Shown here: positions 36,581 to 46,951 of the stretch, piece after piece | Layout: each line of letters opens with the position of its first letter | How positions within the stretch are numbered: the stretch's first letter is position 1 | Source: Sunxiuqinia sp965230765 | Lineage (GTDB): Bacteria > Bacteroidota > Bacteroidia > Bacteroidales > Prolixibacteraceae | NCBI GenBank assembly: GCA_965230765.1 | Contig: CBDDLR010000002.1 | Location: forward strand, 1-64,000 | DNA length: 64,000 nt | Direction: 5' to 3' | Program-made: the position numbers and the translations under genes | The notes under the pieces: generated by a model | Told to the model about the DNA's origin: nothing | Seen by the model: the letters and a program-made list of their open reading frames with translations, nothing else | Database searches by the model: none

Positions 36581-36631
36581 GAAGCTCGAAATTTTTAACA
36601 GCCAATTTGAATAACGCTAAAGAAAAATAAA

Positions 36632-37108
36632 ATGAGGAAATCGAAACCAAAGAAGAGGATCATTTTACCTGATCCAAAATTTAATGACGTTCTTGTTACA
36701 CGATTTGTAAACGACCTAATGAAAGACGGTAAAAAAACCGTTGCTTACCAAATATTCTACGATGCCCTTGATATAGTGGGTAGCCGTATGAAAGAAGAAG
36801 AACTTTCACCCCTCGATATCTGGAAAAAATCACTTGAAAATATTACTCCTGCCGTAGAAGTAAAAAGCCGTCGTGTTGGTGGTGCTACTTTCCAGGTACC
36901 AATGGAGATTCGTCCAGAACGAAAAACCGCTATTTCAATCAAAAACTTAATATTATTTGCCCGTAAACGTTCGGGTAAATCAATGGCTGATAAGCTGGCT
37001 GCTGAAATCCAGGCTGCATTTAACAATGAAGGTGGTGCAATCAAGAAGAAAGAAGATACGCACCGTATGGCTGAAGCAAACAGGGCATTTGCACATTTTA
37101 GATTTTAA
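36632..37108 (+). CDS. rpsG: Ribosomal protein S7
   Basis: 158 residues, near the usual 156. Primary 16S-binding protein of the small-subunit head. The C-terminal DTHRMAEANRAFAHFRF is characteristic. Separated from rpsL by 109 bases holding two hairpins and from fusA by 49 bases. Confidence 0.98.
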   Translation: MRKSKPKKRIILPDPKFNDVLVTRFVNDLMKDGKKTVAYQIFYDALDIVGSRMKEEELSPLDIWKKSLENITPAVEVKSRRVGGATFQVPMEIRPERKTAISIKNLILFARKRSGKSMADKLAAEIQAAFNNEGGAIKKKEDTHRMAEANRAFAHFRF

Positions 37109-37157
37109 TAAAATTGGTTCATTAGTTTAATAAGGATTAGATTATTGGTTTAAAAAA

Positions 37158-39269
37158 ATGGCAACAAAAGATCTTAAATTAACAAGGAACATCGGTATCA
37201 TGGCTCACATTGATGCCGGTAAAACTACCACTACAGAGCGTATCTTGTTCTACACTGGTTTAACTCACCGTATTGGTGAAGTGCACGACGGTGCCGCAAC
37301 AATGGACTGGATGGAGCAAGAGCAGGAGAGAGGTATTACCATTACTTCTGCTGCTACAACTACTTTCTGGAAACATGAAGGTAGTGAGCACAAGATTAAT
37401 ATCATTGATACTCCTGGACACGTTGACTTTACTGTTGAGGTTGAGCGTTCGTTGAGGATCCTTGATGGTACTGTGGCGCTTTTCTGTGCAGTAGGTGGTG
37501 TTGAAGCACAATCGGAAACTGTTTGGCGTCAGGCTGAAAAATATGGCGTTCCACGTATTGGCTTCGTAAATAAAATGGACCGCCAGGGTGCTGACTTTTA
37601 CAACGTTGTAAACGAAGTAAAAGAAAAACTGGGTGCTAACCCTGTGCCAATTCAAATTCCAATTGGGGCTGAAGCATCTTTCGAAGGTGTTATCGACCTG
37701 ATTGAAATGAAAGCCGTTAGATGGCACGAAGATGCTCAGATGGGTACTAAATACACTTTGGAAGAAATTCCAGCTGAATTGGTAGACCAGGCTGAAGAGT
37801 ACCGTGGAAAGTTGGTTGAGGCTGTTGCCGAATTGGATGACGAATTACTTGAGCGTTATTTCGAAGATCCAGAATCAATTACTACTGAAGAAATGAATAA
37901 AGTAATCCGCAAAGCTACAATCGCTGGTATTATTGTACCAATGATGTGCGGATCTGCTTTCAAAAATAAAGGTGTTCAGCGTTTGTTGGATGCTGTTTGT
38001 GAGTACCTGCCAAGCCCACTTGATAAAGGTGAGATTAAAGGTACTGACCCATTATCTGGTGACGAAGAAATCCGTAAAGCTGATACTGAAGAACCACTTT
38101 CTGCATTGGCTTTCAAAATTGCAACTGACCCATATGTAGGTCGTTTGTGCTTTGTTCGTGTTTACTCTGGTAAATTAGAAGCAGGTTCAACTGTTTACAA
38201 TTCACGTACAGGTAAAAAAGAACGTATTTCTCGTTTGTACCAAATGCACTCAAACAAGCAAAATCCGAAAGAAGTGATTGAAGCTGGTGATATTTGTGCA
38301 TGTGTAGGTTTTAAAGATATTCGTACTGGTGATACACTGTCAAATGCAAAAGCTCCAATTTCATTGGAAAGTATGGATTTCCCAGAGCCAGTAATTGGTA
38401 TCGCTGTTGAGCCAAAAACACAAAAAGATTTAGATAAACTTGGAATTGGTCTTGCTAAACTAGCTGAAGAAGATCCAACATTCCAGGTTCAAACAGATGA
38501 AGATTCAGGTCAAACCATTATTCGTGGTATGGGTGAGCTTCACCTGGAAATTATCATCGACCGTTTAAAGCGTGAGTTTAAAGTTGAATGTAACCAGGGA
38601 CAACCTCAGGTTTCATACAAAGAAGCTATTAGCCAGGAAGTTAGATTACGTGAAGTGTTTAAGAAGCAGACTGGTGGTCGTGGTAAATTTGCTGATATCA
38701 TCGTAAATGTTGGTCCAGCTGATGATGGAAAACCAGGATTGACATTTATCGATAGTGTAAAAGGAGGTAACGTTCCTCGTGAATACATTCCTTCGGTACA
38801 AAAAGGTTTCGAAACTGCTATGTTGAATGGTCCACTTTCCGGATTCCAGGTGGATAGCTTGAAAGTTGAGTTATTGGATGGTTCTTTCCACCCGGTTGAC
38901 TCGGATCAGTTGTCGTTCGAAATCTGTGCCCGTCAGGCGTTTAAGAATGCAGCTTCAAAAGCTGGCCCAAAATTGCTTGAGCCAATGATGAAAGCTGAGA
39001 TTGTAACTCCTGATGAGTATATGGGTGATATCATTGGTGACTTAAACCGTCGTCGTGGTAATGTTGCCGGAATGGAAGATAAGTCAGGAGCTCGTGTAAT
39101 TAAAGCAACAGTTCCATTGGCTGAAATTTTCGGTTACGTAACTGTGTTGAGGACACTTTCATCTGGTCGTGCAACTTCATCAATGGAGTTCTCGCACTTC
39201 GAAGAAGTGCCTAAGCAACTAGCTGTTAAAGTACTTGAAGAGTTACAAGGAAAAGTAGAATTATTATAA
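37158..39269 (+). CDS. fusA: Elongation factor G (canonical)
   Basis: 703 residues. G1 AHIDAGKTT (16-24), switch I QERGITITSAATT, G3 DTPGHVDF with catalytic His88, G4 NKMD. It drives translocation of tRNA-mRNA on the ribosome. All the residues that are altered in the EF-G paralogue at 26977-29133 are intact here. No tuf follows, as is usual when str and S10 operons are joined in Bacteroidota. Confidence 0.98.
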   Translation: MATKDLKLTRNIGIMAHIDAGKTTTTERILFYTGLTHRIGEVHDGAATMDWMEQEQERGITITSAATTTFWKHEGSEHKINIIDTPGHVDFTVEVERSLRILDGTVALFCAVGGVEAQSETVWRQAEKYGVPRIGFVNKMDRQGADFYNVVNEVKEKLGANPVPIQIPIGAEASFEGVIDLIEMKAVRWHEDAQMGTKYTLEEIPAELVDQAEEYRGKLVEAVAELDDELLERYFEDPESITTEEMNKVIRKATIAGIIVPMMCGSAFKNKGVQRLLDAVCEYLPSPLDKGEIKGTDPLSGDEEIRKADTEEPLSALAFKIATDPYVGRLCFVRVYSGKLEAGSTVYNSRTGKKERISRLYQMHSNKQNPKEVIEAGDICACVGFKDIRTGDTLSNAKAPISLESMDFPEPVIGIAVEPKTQKDLDKLGIGLAKLAEEDPTFQVQTDEDSGQTIIRGMGELHLEIIIDRLKREFKVECNQGQPQVSYKEAISQEVRLREVFKKQTGGRGKFADIIVNVGPADDGKPGLTFIDSVKGGNVPREYIPSVQKGFETAMLNGPLSGFQVDSLKVELLDGSFHPVDSDQLSFEICARQAFKNAASKAGPKLLEPMMKAEIVTPDEYMGDIIGDLNRRRGNVAGMEDKSGARVIKATVPLAEIFGYVTVLRTLSSGRATSSMEFSHFEEVPKQLAVKVLEELQGKVELL

Positions 39270-39288
39270 TAGATTTATTTATCTCATC

Positions 39289-39594
39289 ATGAGTCAAAAG
39301 ATCAGAATTAAGCTGAAATCGTATGATCACAACTTGGTTGACAAGTCGGCTGAAAAGATCGTAAAGACTGTTAAAACAACAGGTGCTGTTGTTAGCGGGC
39401 CAATCCCACTTCCAACGCACAAACGTGTTTTTACGGTATTGAGATCAACTTTCGTGAATAAAAAATCACGTGAGCAATTTCAGTTGTCTTCTTACAAACG
39501 TTTGATCGACATTTACAGCTCAACAGCTAAGACAATTGACGCCTTAATGAAGCTTGAATTACCAAGTGGCGTTGAAGTAGAAATTAAAGTGTGA
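39289..39594 (+). CDS. rpsJ: Ribosomal protein S10
   Basis: 101 residues, begins MSQKIRIKLKSYDHNLVDKSAEKIV, with the loop GPIPLPTHKRVFTVLRS. First gene of the S10 segment, joined directly to the str segment 19 bases after fusA. S10 also partners NusB in antitermination. Confidence 0.98.
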   Translation: MSQKIRIKLKSYDHNLVDKSAEKIVKTVKTTGAVVSGPIPLPTHKRVFTVLRSTFVNKKSREQFQLSSYKRLIDIYSSTAKTIDALMKLELPSGVEVEIKV

Positions 39595-39616
39595 TAACCT
39601 GTAAAAACGAAAAAAA

Positions 39617-40234
39617 ATGACAGGATTAATCGGTAAAAAAATCGGAATGACATCCGTATTCAGTGTTGAGGGAAAGAATATTCCATGCACTGTGATTGAA
39701 GCCGGACCTTGTGTTGTAACACAAGTGAAAACGGCTGAAACCGATGGCTATGACGCACTGCAAGTGGGTTACTCTGATAAAAAAGAGAAAAACACAACAA
39801 AAGCAGAATTTGGTCACTTCCAAAAAGCTGGAACTGAGCCAAAGCGTAAAGTTGTCGAGTTTCGTGATTTTGAAGGTGAGTACAAATTGGGTGACACCAT
39901 TACTGTTGACATCATCAACGAAGAAAGTTGGGTGGATGTAACTGGCGTATCAAAAGGTAAAGGTTTCCAGGGCGTTGTTAAGCGTCACAACTTTGCCGGT
40001 GTGGGCGATGCTACACACGGTCAGCACAACCGTCTAAGAGCTCCTGGTTCTCTAGGTGCGTCTTCGTACCCTTCTCGTGTATTTAAAGGTATGCGTATGG
40101 CTGGCCGCACTGGCGGTGAGAATAAAACTGTTCAAAACCTGAAAGTTTTGAAAGTTATTCCAGAGTCAAACCTACTAGTTGTTAAAGGATCAGTTCCTGG
40201 AGCGAAAGGATCATATGTAATTATTTATCAGTAA
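39617..40234 (+). CDS. rplC: Ribosomal protein L3
   Basis: 205 residues. Contains GKGFQGVVKRHNFAG and the region reaching the peptidyl-transferase centre. Its stop overlaps the rplD start by one base (TAATG), suggesting coupled translation. Confidence 0.98.
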   Translation: MTGLIGKKIGMTSVFSVEGKNIPCTVIEAGPCVVTQVKTAETDGYDALQVGYSDKKEKNTTKAEFGHFQKAGTEPKRKVVEFRDFEGEYKLGDTITVDIINEESWVDVTGVSKGKGFQGVVKRHNFAGVGDATHGQHNRLRAPGSLGASSYPSRVFKGMRMAGRTGGENKTVQNLKVLKVIPESNLLVVKGSVPGAKGSYVIIYQ

Positions 40235-40863
40235 TGGAAGTACAAGTATTAAATACAGCCGGAAAAGAAACCGGAAGGTCTGTGAAGTTAGACGAGCAGA
40301 TTTTCGGTATTGAGCCCAACGACCATGCCATTTACCTGGATGTAAAACAGTACATGGCCAACAAGCGTCAGGGAACTCATGCAGCTAAAGAAAGAGCTGA
40401 TATTGTTGGAAGTACTAAAAAGATCAAGCGTCAAAAAGGTACTGGTACAGCAAGGGCAGGTAGCATTAAGTCTCCTTTGTTCCGTGGTGGTGGCCGCGTA
40501 TTTGGACCACGCCCAAGAAACTATGGTTTCAAATTGAACAAAAAAGTAAAAGCTTTGGCCCGTAAATCAGCACTGACTTACAAAGCTCAGGCAAGCGACA
40601 TCTTAATTTTGGAAGACTTCTCTTTGGAAGCCCCAAAAACAAAGGAAATGGCGAATATCAGTAATAATCTGAAAATTACCGATAAAAAGTCACTTTTCGT
40701 TTTACCAGACGAAAATAAAAACATATATTTGTCCTCCAGAAATTTACAGAGGATATCTGTTATAACTGCTTCAGAATTAAGTACTTATCAGGTGATGAAT
40801 GCCGGAAAAGTAGTATTTTTTGAAAGCTCAGTTGGTAAAGTTGAAGAACAATTTAAGCAATAA
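40234..40863 (+). CDS. rplD: Ribosomal protein L4
   Basis: 209 residues, with the exit-tunnel loop KKIKRQKGTGTARAGSIKSPLFRGGG. In E. coli L4 represses the S10 operon; no such leader structure is evident before rpsJ here, where the str genes are fused upstream. Confidence 0.98.
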   Translation: MEVQVLNTAGKETGRSVKLDEQIFGIEPNDHAIYLDVKQYMANKRQGTHAAKERADIVGSTKKIKRQKGTGTARAGSIKSPLFRGGGRVFGPRPRNYGFKLNKKVKALARKSALTYKAQASDILILEDFSLEAPKTKEMANISNNLKITDKKSLFVLPDENKNIYLSSRNLQRISVITASELSTYQVMNAGKVVFFESSVGKVEEQFKQ

Positions 40864-40874
40864 GGGGGTAAAAA

Positions 40875-41165
40875 ATGGATATTTTGATTAAACCCATAGT
40901 AACGGAAAAAATGACGGAGCAAGGTGAAACCTTGAACCGTTTTGGCTTTATTGTTAAGAAAGATGCCAATAAAGCTGAGATTAAAAAAGCAGTTGAAGAC
41001 TTATATAACGTTAACGTGGCTTCTGTGAATACAATGATTTATGGTGGTAAACGTAAAAGCCGCTTTACAAAATCTGGCGTAATCGCAGGAAAAACATCAG
41101 CTTACAAAAAGGCTGTTGTAACGTTAGTTGAAGGAGATACAATTGACTTTTATAGTAATATATAA
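40875..41165 (+). CDS. rplW: Ribosomal protein L23
   Basis: 96 residues, starts MDILIKPIVTEKMTEQGE. Tunnel-exit protein, docking site for trigger factor and SRP. Confidence 0.98.
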   Translation: MDILIKPIVTEKMTEQGETLNRFGFIVKKDANKAEIKKAVEDLYNVNVASVNTMIYGGKRKSRFTKSGVIAGKTSAYKKAVVTLVEGDTIDFYSNI

Positions 41166-41174
41166 TAAATAAAC

Positions 41175-41999
<825 letters not shown>

Positions 42000-42014
42000 T
42001 AAAAGGAGAAGAAT

Positions 42015-42281
42015 ATGAGTCGTTCATTAAAAAAAGGCCCTTTCATTGCATACCATCTTGAGAAGAAGGTAGAGGTAATGAATGAATCAGGCAAAAAGTC
42101 TGTTATCAAGACTTGGTCAAGGGCATCAGTAATTTCTCCTGACTTTGTAGGGCATACCATCGCTGTTCATAACGGGAATAAATTCATTCCGGTTTATGTA
42201 ACTGAAAACATGGTTGGCCATAAGCTCGGTGAATTTGCACCTACAAGAACATTCAGGGGACATGCCGGAAATAAAAAGTAG
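42015..42281 (+). CDS. rpsS: Ribosomal protein S19
   Basis: 88 residues, starts MSRSLKKGPFIAYHLEKKV, ends APTRTFRGHAGNKK. Small-subunit head protein. Confidence 0.98.
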   Translation: MSRSLKKGPFIAYHLEKKVEVMNESGKKSVIKTWSRASVISPDFVGHTIAVHNGNKFIPVYVTENMVGHKLGEFAPTRTFRGHAGNKK

Positions 42282-42317
42282 GCATTAGTTTCTCATTAAC
42301 TTTTAAAAGAATTCACG

Positions 42318-42731
42318 ATGGGTGCTAGAAAAAGAAATAGAGCCAACGAAATAAAGGAAGCTAAAAAGACACAATATTTTGCAGTATTGAAAGACTGCCC
42401 AACTTCACCACGTAAAATGAGGCTTGTAGCCGATATGGTACGTGGAATGGAGGTAAACAGGGCTTTAGATGTCTTGAAATTCTCGCCAAAAGAAGCTTCT
42501 CGTAGAGTCGAAAAACTTTTGATGTCAGCTATTGCCAACTGGCAAGCTAAAAACGAAGGTGTTCGACTTGAAGATAGTAATCTGTACGTCAAAACAATTG
42601 CAGTAGATTCAGGACGTATTTTAAAACGTCTGCGTCCAGCCCCACAAGGCCGTGCGCACAGGATCCGCAAGCGTTCGAACCACGTTACTTTGTACGTGGA
42701 TAGTAGAAATGTAGCAAACGATAACGAATAA
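42318..42731 (+). CDS. rplV: Ribosomal protein L22
   Basis: 137 residues. The tunnel loop LKRLRPAPQGRAHRIRKRSNH is intact. It follows rpsS after 36 bases. Confidence 0.98.
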   Translation: MGARKRNRANEIKEAKKTQYFAVLKDCPTSPRKMRLVADMVRGMEVNRALDVLKFSPKEASRRVEKLLMSAIANWQAKNEGVRLEDSNLYVKTIAVDSGRILKRLRPAPQGRAHRIRKRSNHVTLYVDSRNVANDNE

Positions 42732-42741
42732 ATAGTAATAC

Positions 42742-43464
42742 ATGGGACAAAAAGTTAATCCAATCGCTAATCGTTTAGGAATCATCAGAGGATGGGATTC
42801 CAACTGGTTCGGTGGAAACGACTATGGTGACAAGCTGGTTGAAGATACCAAGATCAGGGAATATTTGAATGCCCGTTTGGCAAAAGCAAGTATTTCAAAG
42901 ATCATCATCGAAAGAACCTTGAAGCTTATTACCATCACCGTTCACACGTCACGCCCAGGTATTATTATTGGTAAAGGTGGTCAGGAAGTTGACAAACTTA
43001 AAGAAGAGTTGAAAAAAATTACCAGCAAGGAAGTTCAAATCAACATCTTTGAGATTAAACGCCCTGAACTTGATGCCCGTATCGTTGCCAATAATATTGC
43101 ACGCCAAATCGAAGGTAAAATTGCTTACCGTCGAGCCACGAAAATGGCAATAGCCTCTACTATGAGAATGGGAGCACAAGGTATTAAAGTTTTGGTATCC
43201 GGTCGTTTGAACGGTGCTGAAATGGCCCGCTCCGAAATGTATAAAGACGGTCGTACTCCTTTGCACACGCTAAGAGCTGATATCGATTATGCTTTGGCTG
43301 AAGCTTTAACAAAAACCGGTTTAATCGGTGTTAAAGTTTGGATTTGTAAAGGTGAAGTATATGGAAAACGTGACCTTTCACCAAATGTTGGTCAAAAACC
43401 AGGTGCTCCTGGTGGTAACCAACGCGGTGGCCGTGGTGGCGGTTTCAGAAAGAAAAGAAAATAA
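42742..43464 (+). CDS. rpsC: Ribosomal protein S3
   Basis: 240 residues. KH domain with GXXG loop IIIGKGGQEVDKL and a Gly/Arg-rich C-terminal tail (GAPGGNQRGGRGGG). Part of the mRNA entry channel. Confidence 0.98.
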   Translation: MGQKVNPIANRLGIIRGWDSNWFGGNDYGDKLVEDTKIREYLNARLAKASISKIIIERTLKLITITVHTSRPGIIIGKGGQEVDKLKEELKKITSKEVQINIFEIKRPELDARIVANNIARQIEGKIAYRRATKMAIASTMRMGAQGIKVLVSGRLNGAEMARSEMYKDGRTPLHTLRADIDYALAEALTKTGLIGVKVWICKGEVYGKRDLSPNVGQKPGAPGGNQRGGRGGGFRKKRK

Positions 43465-43490
43465 TTGGAAAACCTTTTAATTGAAAAAGG

Positions 43491-43922
43491 ATGTTACAGC
43501 CGAAAAAGACAAAATTTAGAAGAGTACAAAAAGGACGAATGAAGGGGAATGCCCAACGTGGCAATCAACTTGCATTCGGTTCTTTCGGTATAAAGTCGTT
43601 GGAAGAATGCTGGATTACTGGACGCCAAATTGAAGCGGCGAGGGTTGCAGTAACAAGGCATATGCAACGTCAGGGTCAAATATGGATCCGAATTTTCCCC
43701 GATAAACCAATTACCAAAAAACCTGCAGAAGTAAGGATGGGTAAAGGTAAAGGTTCTCCTGAAGCATTTGTAGCTCCGGTAACACCAGGTCGTATCATTA
43801 TTGAAGCCGACGGCGTACCATTCGAAATGGCTAAAGAAGCCCTTCGTTTAGCGGCTCAAAAATTGCCGGTAACTACAAAGTTTGTTGTCAGACGTGATTA
43901 TGTTGAATCTAGTAATGATTAG
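43491..43922 (+). CDS. rplP: Ribosomal protein L16
   Basis: 143 residues, starts MLQPKKTKFRRVQKGRMKG, with GKGKGSPEAFVAPV. Binds near the A site. Confidence 0.98.
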   Translation: MLQPKKTKFRRVQKGRMKGNAQRGNQLAFGSFGIKSLEECWITGRQIEAARVAVTRHMQRQGQIWIRIFPDKPITKKPAEVRMGKGKGSPEAFVAPVTPGRIIIEADGVPFEMAKEALRLAAQKLPVTTKFVVRRDYVESSND

Positions 43923-43927
43923 TAAAG

Positions 43928-44131
43928 ATGAAAACATCAGAAATTAAAGAATTAACAGACAAGGAAATCCAGGAAAGAATACAACTGGAATCAGAAACCT
44001 TGGTGCGTCTGAATATGAACCACGCGGTTTCTCCATTGGATAATCCGATGAAAATCAAAGATACCAGGAGAAACATTGCACGCCTGAAGACCATTCTACG
44101 TCAAAGGGAAATGAATCAAAATCAGAATTAA
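43928..44131 (+). CDS. rpmC: Ribosomal protein L29
   Basis: 67 residues, two-helix protein beginning MKTSEIKELTDKEIQERI with DTRRNIARLKTILRQ. Tunnel-exit protein next to L23. Confidence 0.97.
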   Translation: MKTSEIKELTDKEIQERIQLESETLVRLNMNHAVSPLDNPMKIKDTRRNIARLKTILRQREMNQNQN

Positions 44132-44140
44132 TTTGTAGAA

Positions 44141-44398
44141 ATGGAAGCAAGAAATCTGAGAAAAGAGCGTATCGGGGTTGTGGTAAGCGACAGCATGGAA
44201 AAAAGCATCGTTGTTGCAGTTAAACGAAAAGAAAAACATCCGATTTACGGAAAATTCGTTAACAAAACAACCAAGTTGTACGCCCACGATGAAACAAACA
44301 CCTGCAACGTTGGTGATACTGTAAAGGTAATGGAAACAAGACCTTTAAGTAAAAGCAAACGTTGGAGATTAGTTGAAATTATTGAAAGAGCTAAGTAA
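44141..44398 (+). CDS. rpsQ: Ribosomal protein S17
   Basis: 85 residues, RKERIGVVVSDSMEKSIVV at the start and PLSKSKRWRLVEIIERAK at the end; OB-fold primary 16S-binding protein. Confidence 0.98.
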   Translation: MEARNLRKERIGVVVSDSMEKSIVVAVKRKEKHPIYGKFVNKTTKLYAHDETNTCNVGDTVKVMETRPLSKSKRWRLVEIIERAK

Positions 44399-44400
44399 TC

Positions 44401-44766
44401 ATGATACAACAGGAATCAAGATGTGCAGTAGCCGATAACAGCGGCGCGAAAGAAGTGCTTTGTATCCGTGTTTTAGGCGGAACAAGAAAGCGTTATGCTT
44501 CGCTGGGCGATACAGTGGTAGTTACTGTAAAAAGTGCTATCCCTAGTAGTGATTTGAAAAAAGGTACCGTTTCAAGAGCAATTGTTGTTCGCACCAAAAA
44601 AGAAGTACGTCGCCAGGACGGATCTTACATCCGCTTTGATGACAACGCAGTGGTGTTATTAAACAATACTGGTGAAATGAGAGGTACCCGTATTTTCGGC
44701 CCTGTTGCAAGGGAACTTCGTGAACAAAACATGAAGATTATTTCACTTGCACCTGAAGTACTTTAA
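44401..44766 (+). CDS. rplN: Ribosomal protein L14
   Basis: 121 residues, starts MIQQESRCAVADNSGAKEVLCIRVLGG, ends SLAPEVL. Its stop can overlap the rplX start as TAATG. Confidence 0.98.
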   Translation: MIQQESRCAVADNSGAKEVLCIRVLGGTRKRYASLGDTVVVTVKSAIPSSDLKKGTVSRAIVVRTKKEVRRQDGSYIRFDDNAVVLLNNTGEMRGTRIFGPVARELREQNMKIISLAPEVL

Positions 44767-45107
44767 TGCATAAAACAAAAAAAATGCAGAAAAAATTACA
44801 TATCAAAAAAGGTGACACTGTTGTTGTTGTTGCTGGAAATGACAAAGGCCAGCAAGGTAAAATCCTTGAAGTAATCAGGGAAAAAGACAGAGCAATTGTG
44901 GAGGGTGTGAATATGGTGAAAAAACATACCAAACCTAATGCGGAAAACCCACAGGGTGGTATCGTTGAAAAGGAAGCGCCAATCCACATTTCCAACCTAA
45001 TGCACGTTGACCCCAAAGGTGGCGAACGTACTCGCATGGGAAGGAAGCTCGACAGCAACGGTAAATTAGTACGTTATTCAAAAAAATCTGGAGAGGAGAT
45101 TAAGTAA
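44766..45107 (+). CDS. rplX: Ribosomal protein L24
   Basis: 113 residues from the overlapping ATG at 44766; an internal ATG at 44784 (MQKKLHIKKGD) gives 107 residues, closer to the family norm and preceded by an A-rich leader. The KOW motif KKGDTVVVVAGNDKGQQGKIL is clear. The stop overlaps rplE (TAATG). Confidence 0.93.
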   Translation: MHKTKKMQKKLHIKKGDTVVVVAGNDKGQQGKILEVIREKDRAIVEGVNMVKKHTKPNAENPQGGIVEKEAPIHISNLMHVDPKGGERTRMGRKLDSNGKLVRYSKKSGEEIK

Positions 45108-45664
45108 TGTCTTACGAACCAACACTTAAAAAGAGATACTCGGAAGAAATCGTTCCTGCTTTGAAAAAGGAATTCGATTACAAATCTGTTATGCAGGTAC
45201 CGAGATTACAGAAGATTGTTCTTAACCAAGGTGTTGGAGCTGCAATAGCCGACAAAAAAATCATTGAAGTCGCTACAGACGAAATGACAATGATTGCCGG
45301 ACAGAAAGCAGTCCAAACCGTTTCAAAAAAGGACATCTCTAACTTCAAACTAAGGAAGAAAATGCCAATTGGTGTGCGTGTTACATTACGCCGCGAGCGC
45401 ATGTTCGAATTCCTTGAGCGACTAATCAATATCTCGTTACCACGTATCCGTGACTTTAGAGGTATTGAAGGAAAAATGGATGGACAAGGTAATTACACAT
45501 TAGGTATCCCTGAACAAATTATTTTCCCTGAAATCAACATTGATAAGGTTTCAAAAATAAACGGGATGAACATTACTTTTGTTACCACAGCCGACACTGA
45601 TGAAGAAGGCTTCGCCTTACTGAAAGAATTAGGTTTACCTTTTAAAAACGTAAAAAAGAATTAA
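45107..45664 (+). CDS. rplE: Ribosomal protein L5
   Basis: 185 residues, with PRLQKIVLNQGVG and GIPEQIIFPEI. It carries 5S rRNA into the large subunit. Confidence 0.98.
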   Translation: MSYEPTLKKRYSEEIVPALKKEFDYKSVMQVPRLQKIVLNQGVGAAIADKKIIEVATDEMTMIAGQKAVQTVSKKDISNFKLRKKMPIGVRVTLRRERMFEFLERLINISLPRIRDFRGIEGKMDGQGNYTLGIPEQIIFPEINIDKVSKINGMNITFVTTADTDEEGFALLKELGLPFKNVKKN

Positions 45665-45667
45665 GCT

Positions 45668-45937
45668 ATGGCTAAAGAATCAATGAAAGCCCGCGAGGTG
45701 AAAAGAGCAAAGCTTGTTGAGAAATACGCCGATAAAAGGGCTCAACTTAAAGCAGAAGGCGACTATGTAGGTTTGCAAAAACTACCTAAGAATTCATCGA
45801 AGGTACGTTTGCACAACCGTTGCAAATTAACCGGAAGACCAAAAGGTTACATGAGGCAATTTGGAATTTCAAGGATTAACTTCCGAGAAATGGCTTCAGC
45901 TGGTTTGATCCCCGGTGTTAAAAAAGCTAGTTGGTAA
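45668..45937 (+). CDS. rpsN: Ribosomal protein S14 (zinc-free long form)
   Basis: 89 residues. Only one Cys (NRCKLTGRPKGYMRQFGISR) is present, so this is the zinc-independent long type, not the CXXC short form. Confidence 0.97.
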   Translation: MAKESMKAREVKRAKLVEKYADKRAQLKAEGDYVGLQKLPKNSSKVRLHNRCKLTGRPKGYMRQFGISRINFREMASAGLIPGVKKASW

Positions 45938-45955
45938 ACGTTTTAAACAAAAGTA

Positions 45956-46363
45956 ATGAGTAAAATTACAGATCCTATAGCAGACCTGCTGACCAGAGTG
46001 CGTAATGCTCAAAAAGCTAAGCACAGAGTGGTTGAGGTACCTGCTTCAAACATAAAAAAGGAAATAACCAAAATCTTAAAAGATAAAGGGTATATCCTGA
46101 ATTATAAATTCGAAGATGAAGTAAACTTCCAGGGCAATATCAAAATTGCGTTGAAGTATCATCCAGAATCGAAAATTCCAGCCATCAAATCAGCCAAAAG
46201 GGTTAGTAAACCTGGTTTGAGACAATACTGCAACAGTGATAACATTCCACGCGTATTGAATGGTTTAGGTATTGCAATCTTATCTACATCAAGAGGCGTG
46301 ATTACTGATAAAGAAGCTCGCGAACTAGGTGTAGGTGGCGAAGTTTTATGTTACGTATATTAA
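45956..46363 (+). CDS. rpsH: Ribosomal protein S8
   Basis: 135 residues, starts MSKITDPIADLLTRVRNAQ, ends GVGGEVLCYVY. In E. coli S8 represses the spc operon by binding the rplE region. Confidence 0.98.
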   Translation: MSKITDPIADLLTRVRNAQKAKHRVVEVPASNIKKEITKILKDKGYILNYKFEDEVNFQGNIKIALKYHPESKIPAIKSAKRVSKPGLRQYCNSDNIPRVLNGLGIAILSTSRGVITDKEARELGVGGEVLCYVY

Positions 46364-46378
46364 TAAGGAGGAAACGCA

Positions 46379-46936
46379 ATGTCAAGAATAGGTAAATTAC
46401 CAATCGCTATACCAGCCGGAGTTACCATTAACGTATCCGATGATAATGTGGTTACTGTTAAAGGTAAATTGGGTGAGCTTACGCAACAGGTAGATCCCGA
46501 AATTGAAGTAGCTGTTGAAGAAAACCAAATCGTGGTTAAGCGACCAAACGAGCAAAAGAAATACCGTGCAATGCATGGCTTATATCGTTCGCTTATCAAT
46601 AACATGGTAGTTGGTGTTTCTGAAGGTTACGAAATTAAACTGGAACTTGTTGGTGTAGGTTACCGTGCTGAAAACCAAGGACAATTGTTAGACCTTGTTC
46701 TGGGTTATTCTCACCACACGTATTTGCAACTTCCTCCAGAAGTTAAAGTTGAAGCTGTAACAGACAAAAGGAGCAATCCTACTGTAACTCTTAAAAGTTG
46801 TGACAAACAACTTATCGGGCAAGTTGCTGCAAAAATCCGTTCACTACGTAAGCCAGAACCATACAAAGGTAAAGGTGTGAAGTTTGCGGGTGAAGTATTG
46901 AGAAGGAAAGCTGGTAAATCAGCGGCCGCTAAATAG
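46379..46936 (+). CDS. rplF: Ribosomal protein L6
   Basis: 185 residues, starts MSRIGKLPIAIPAGV, C-terminal PEPYKGKGVKFAGEVLRRKAGK signature. An upstream GGAGGA-like stretch (TAAGGAGGAAACGCA) is one of the few clear Shine-Dalgarno-like sites in this cluster. Confidence 0.98.
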   Translation: MSRIGKLPIAIPAGVTINVSDDNVVTVKGKLGELTQQVDPEIEVAVEENQIVVKRPNEQKKYRAMHGLYRSLINNMVVGVSEGYEIKLELVGVGYRAENQGQLLDLVLGYSHHTYLQLPPEVKVEAVTDKRSNPTVTLKSCDKQLIGQVAAKIRSLRKPEPYKGKGVKFAGEVLRRKAGKSAAAK

Positions 46937-46951
46937 TAAATTTTAGAAATC

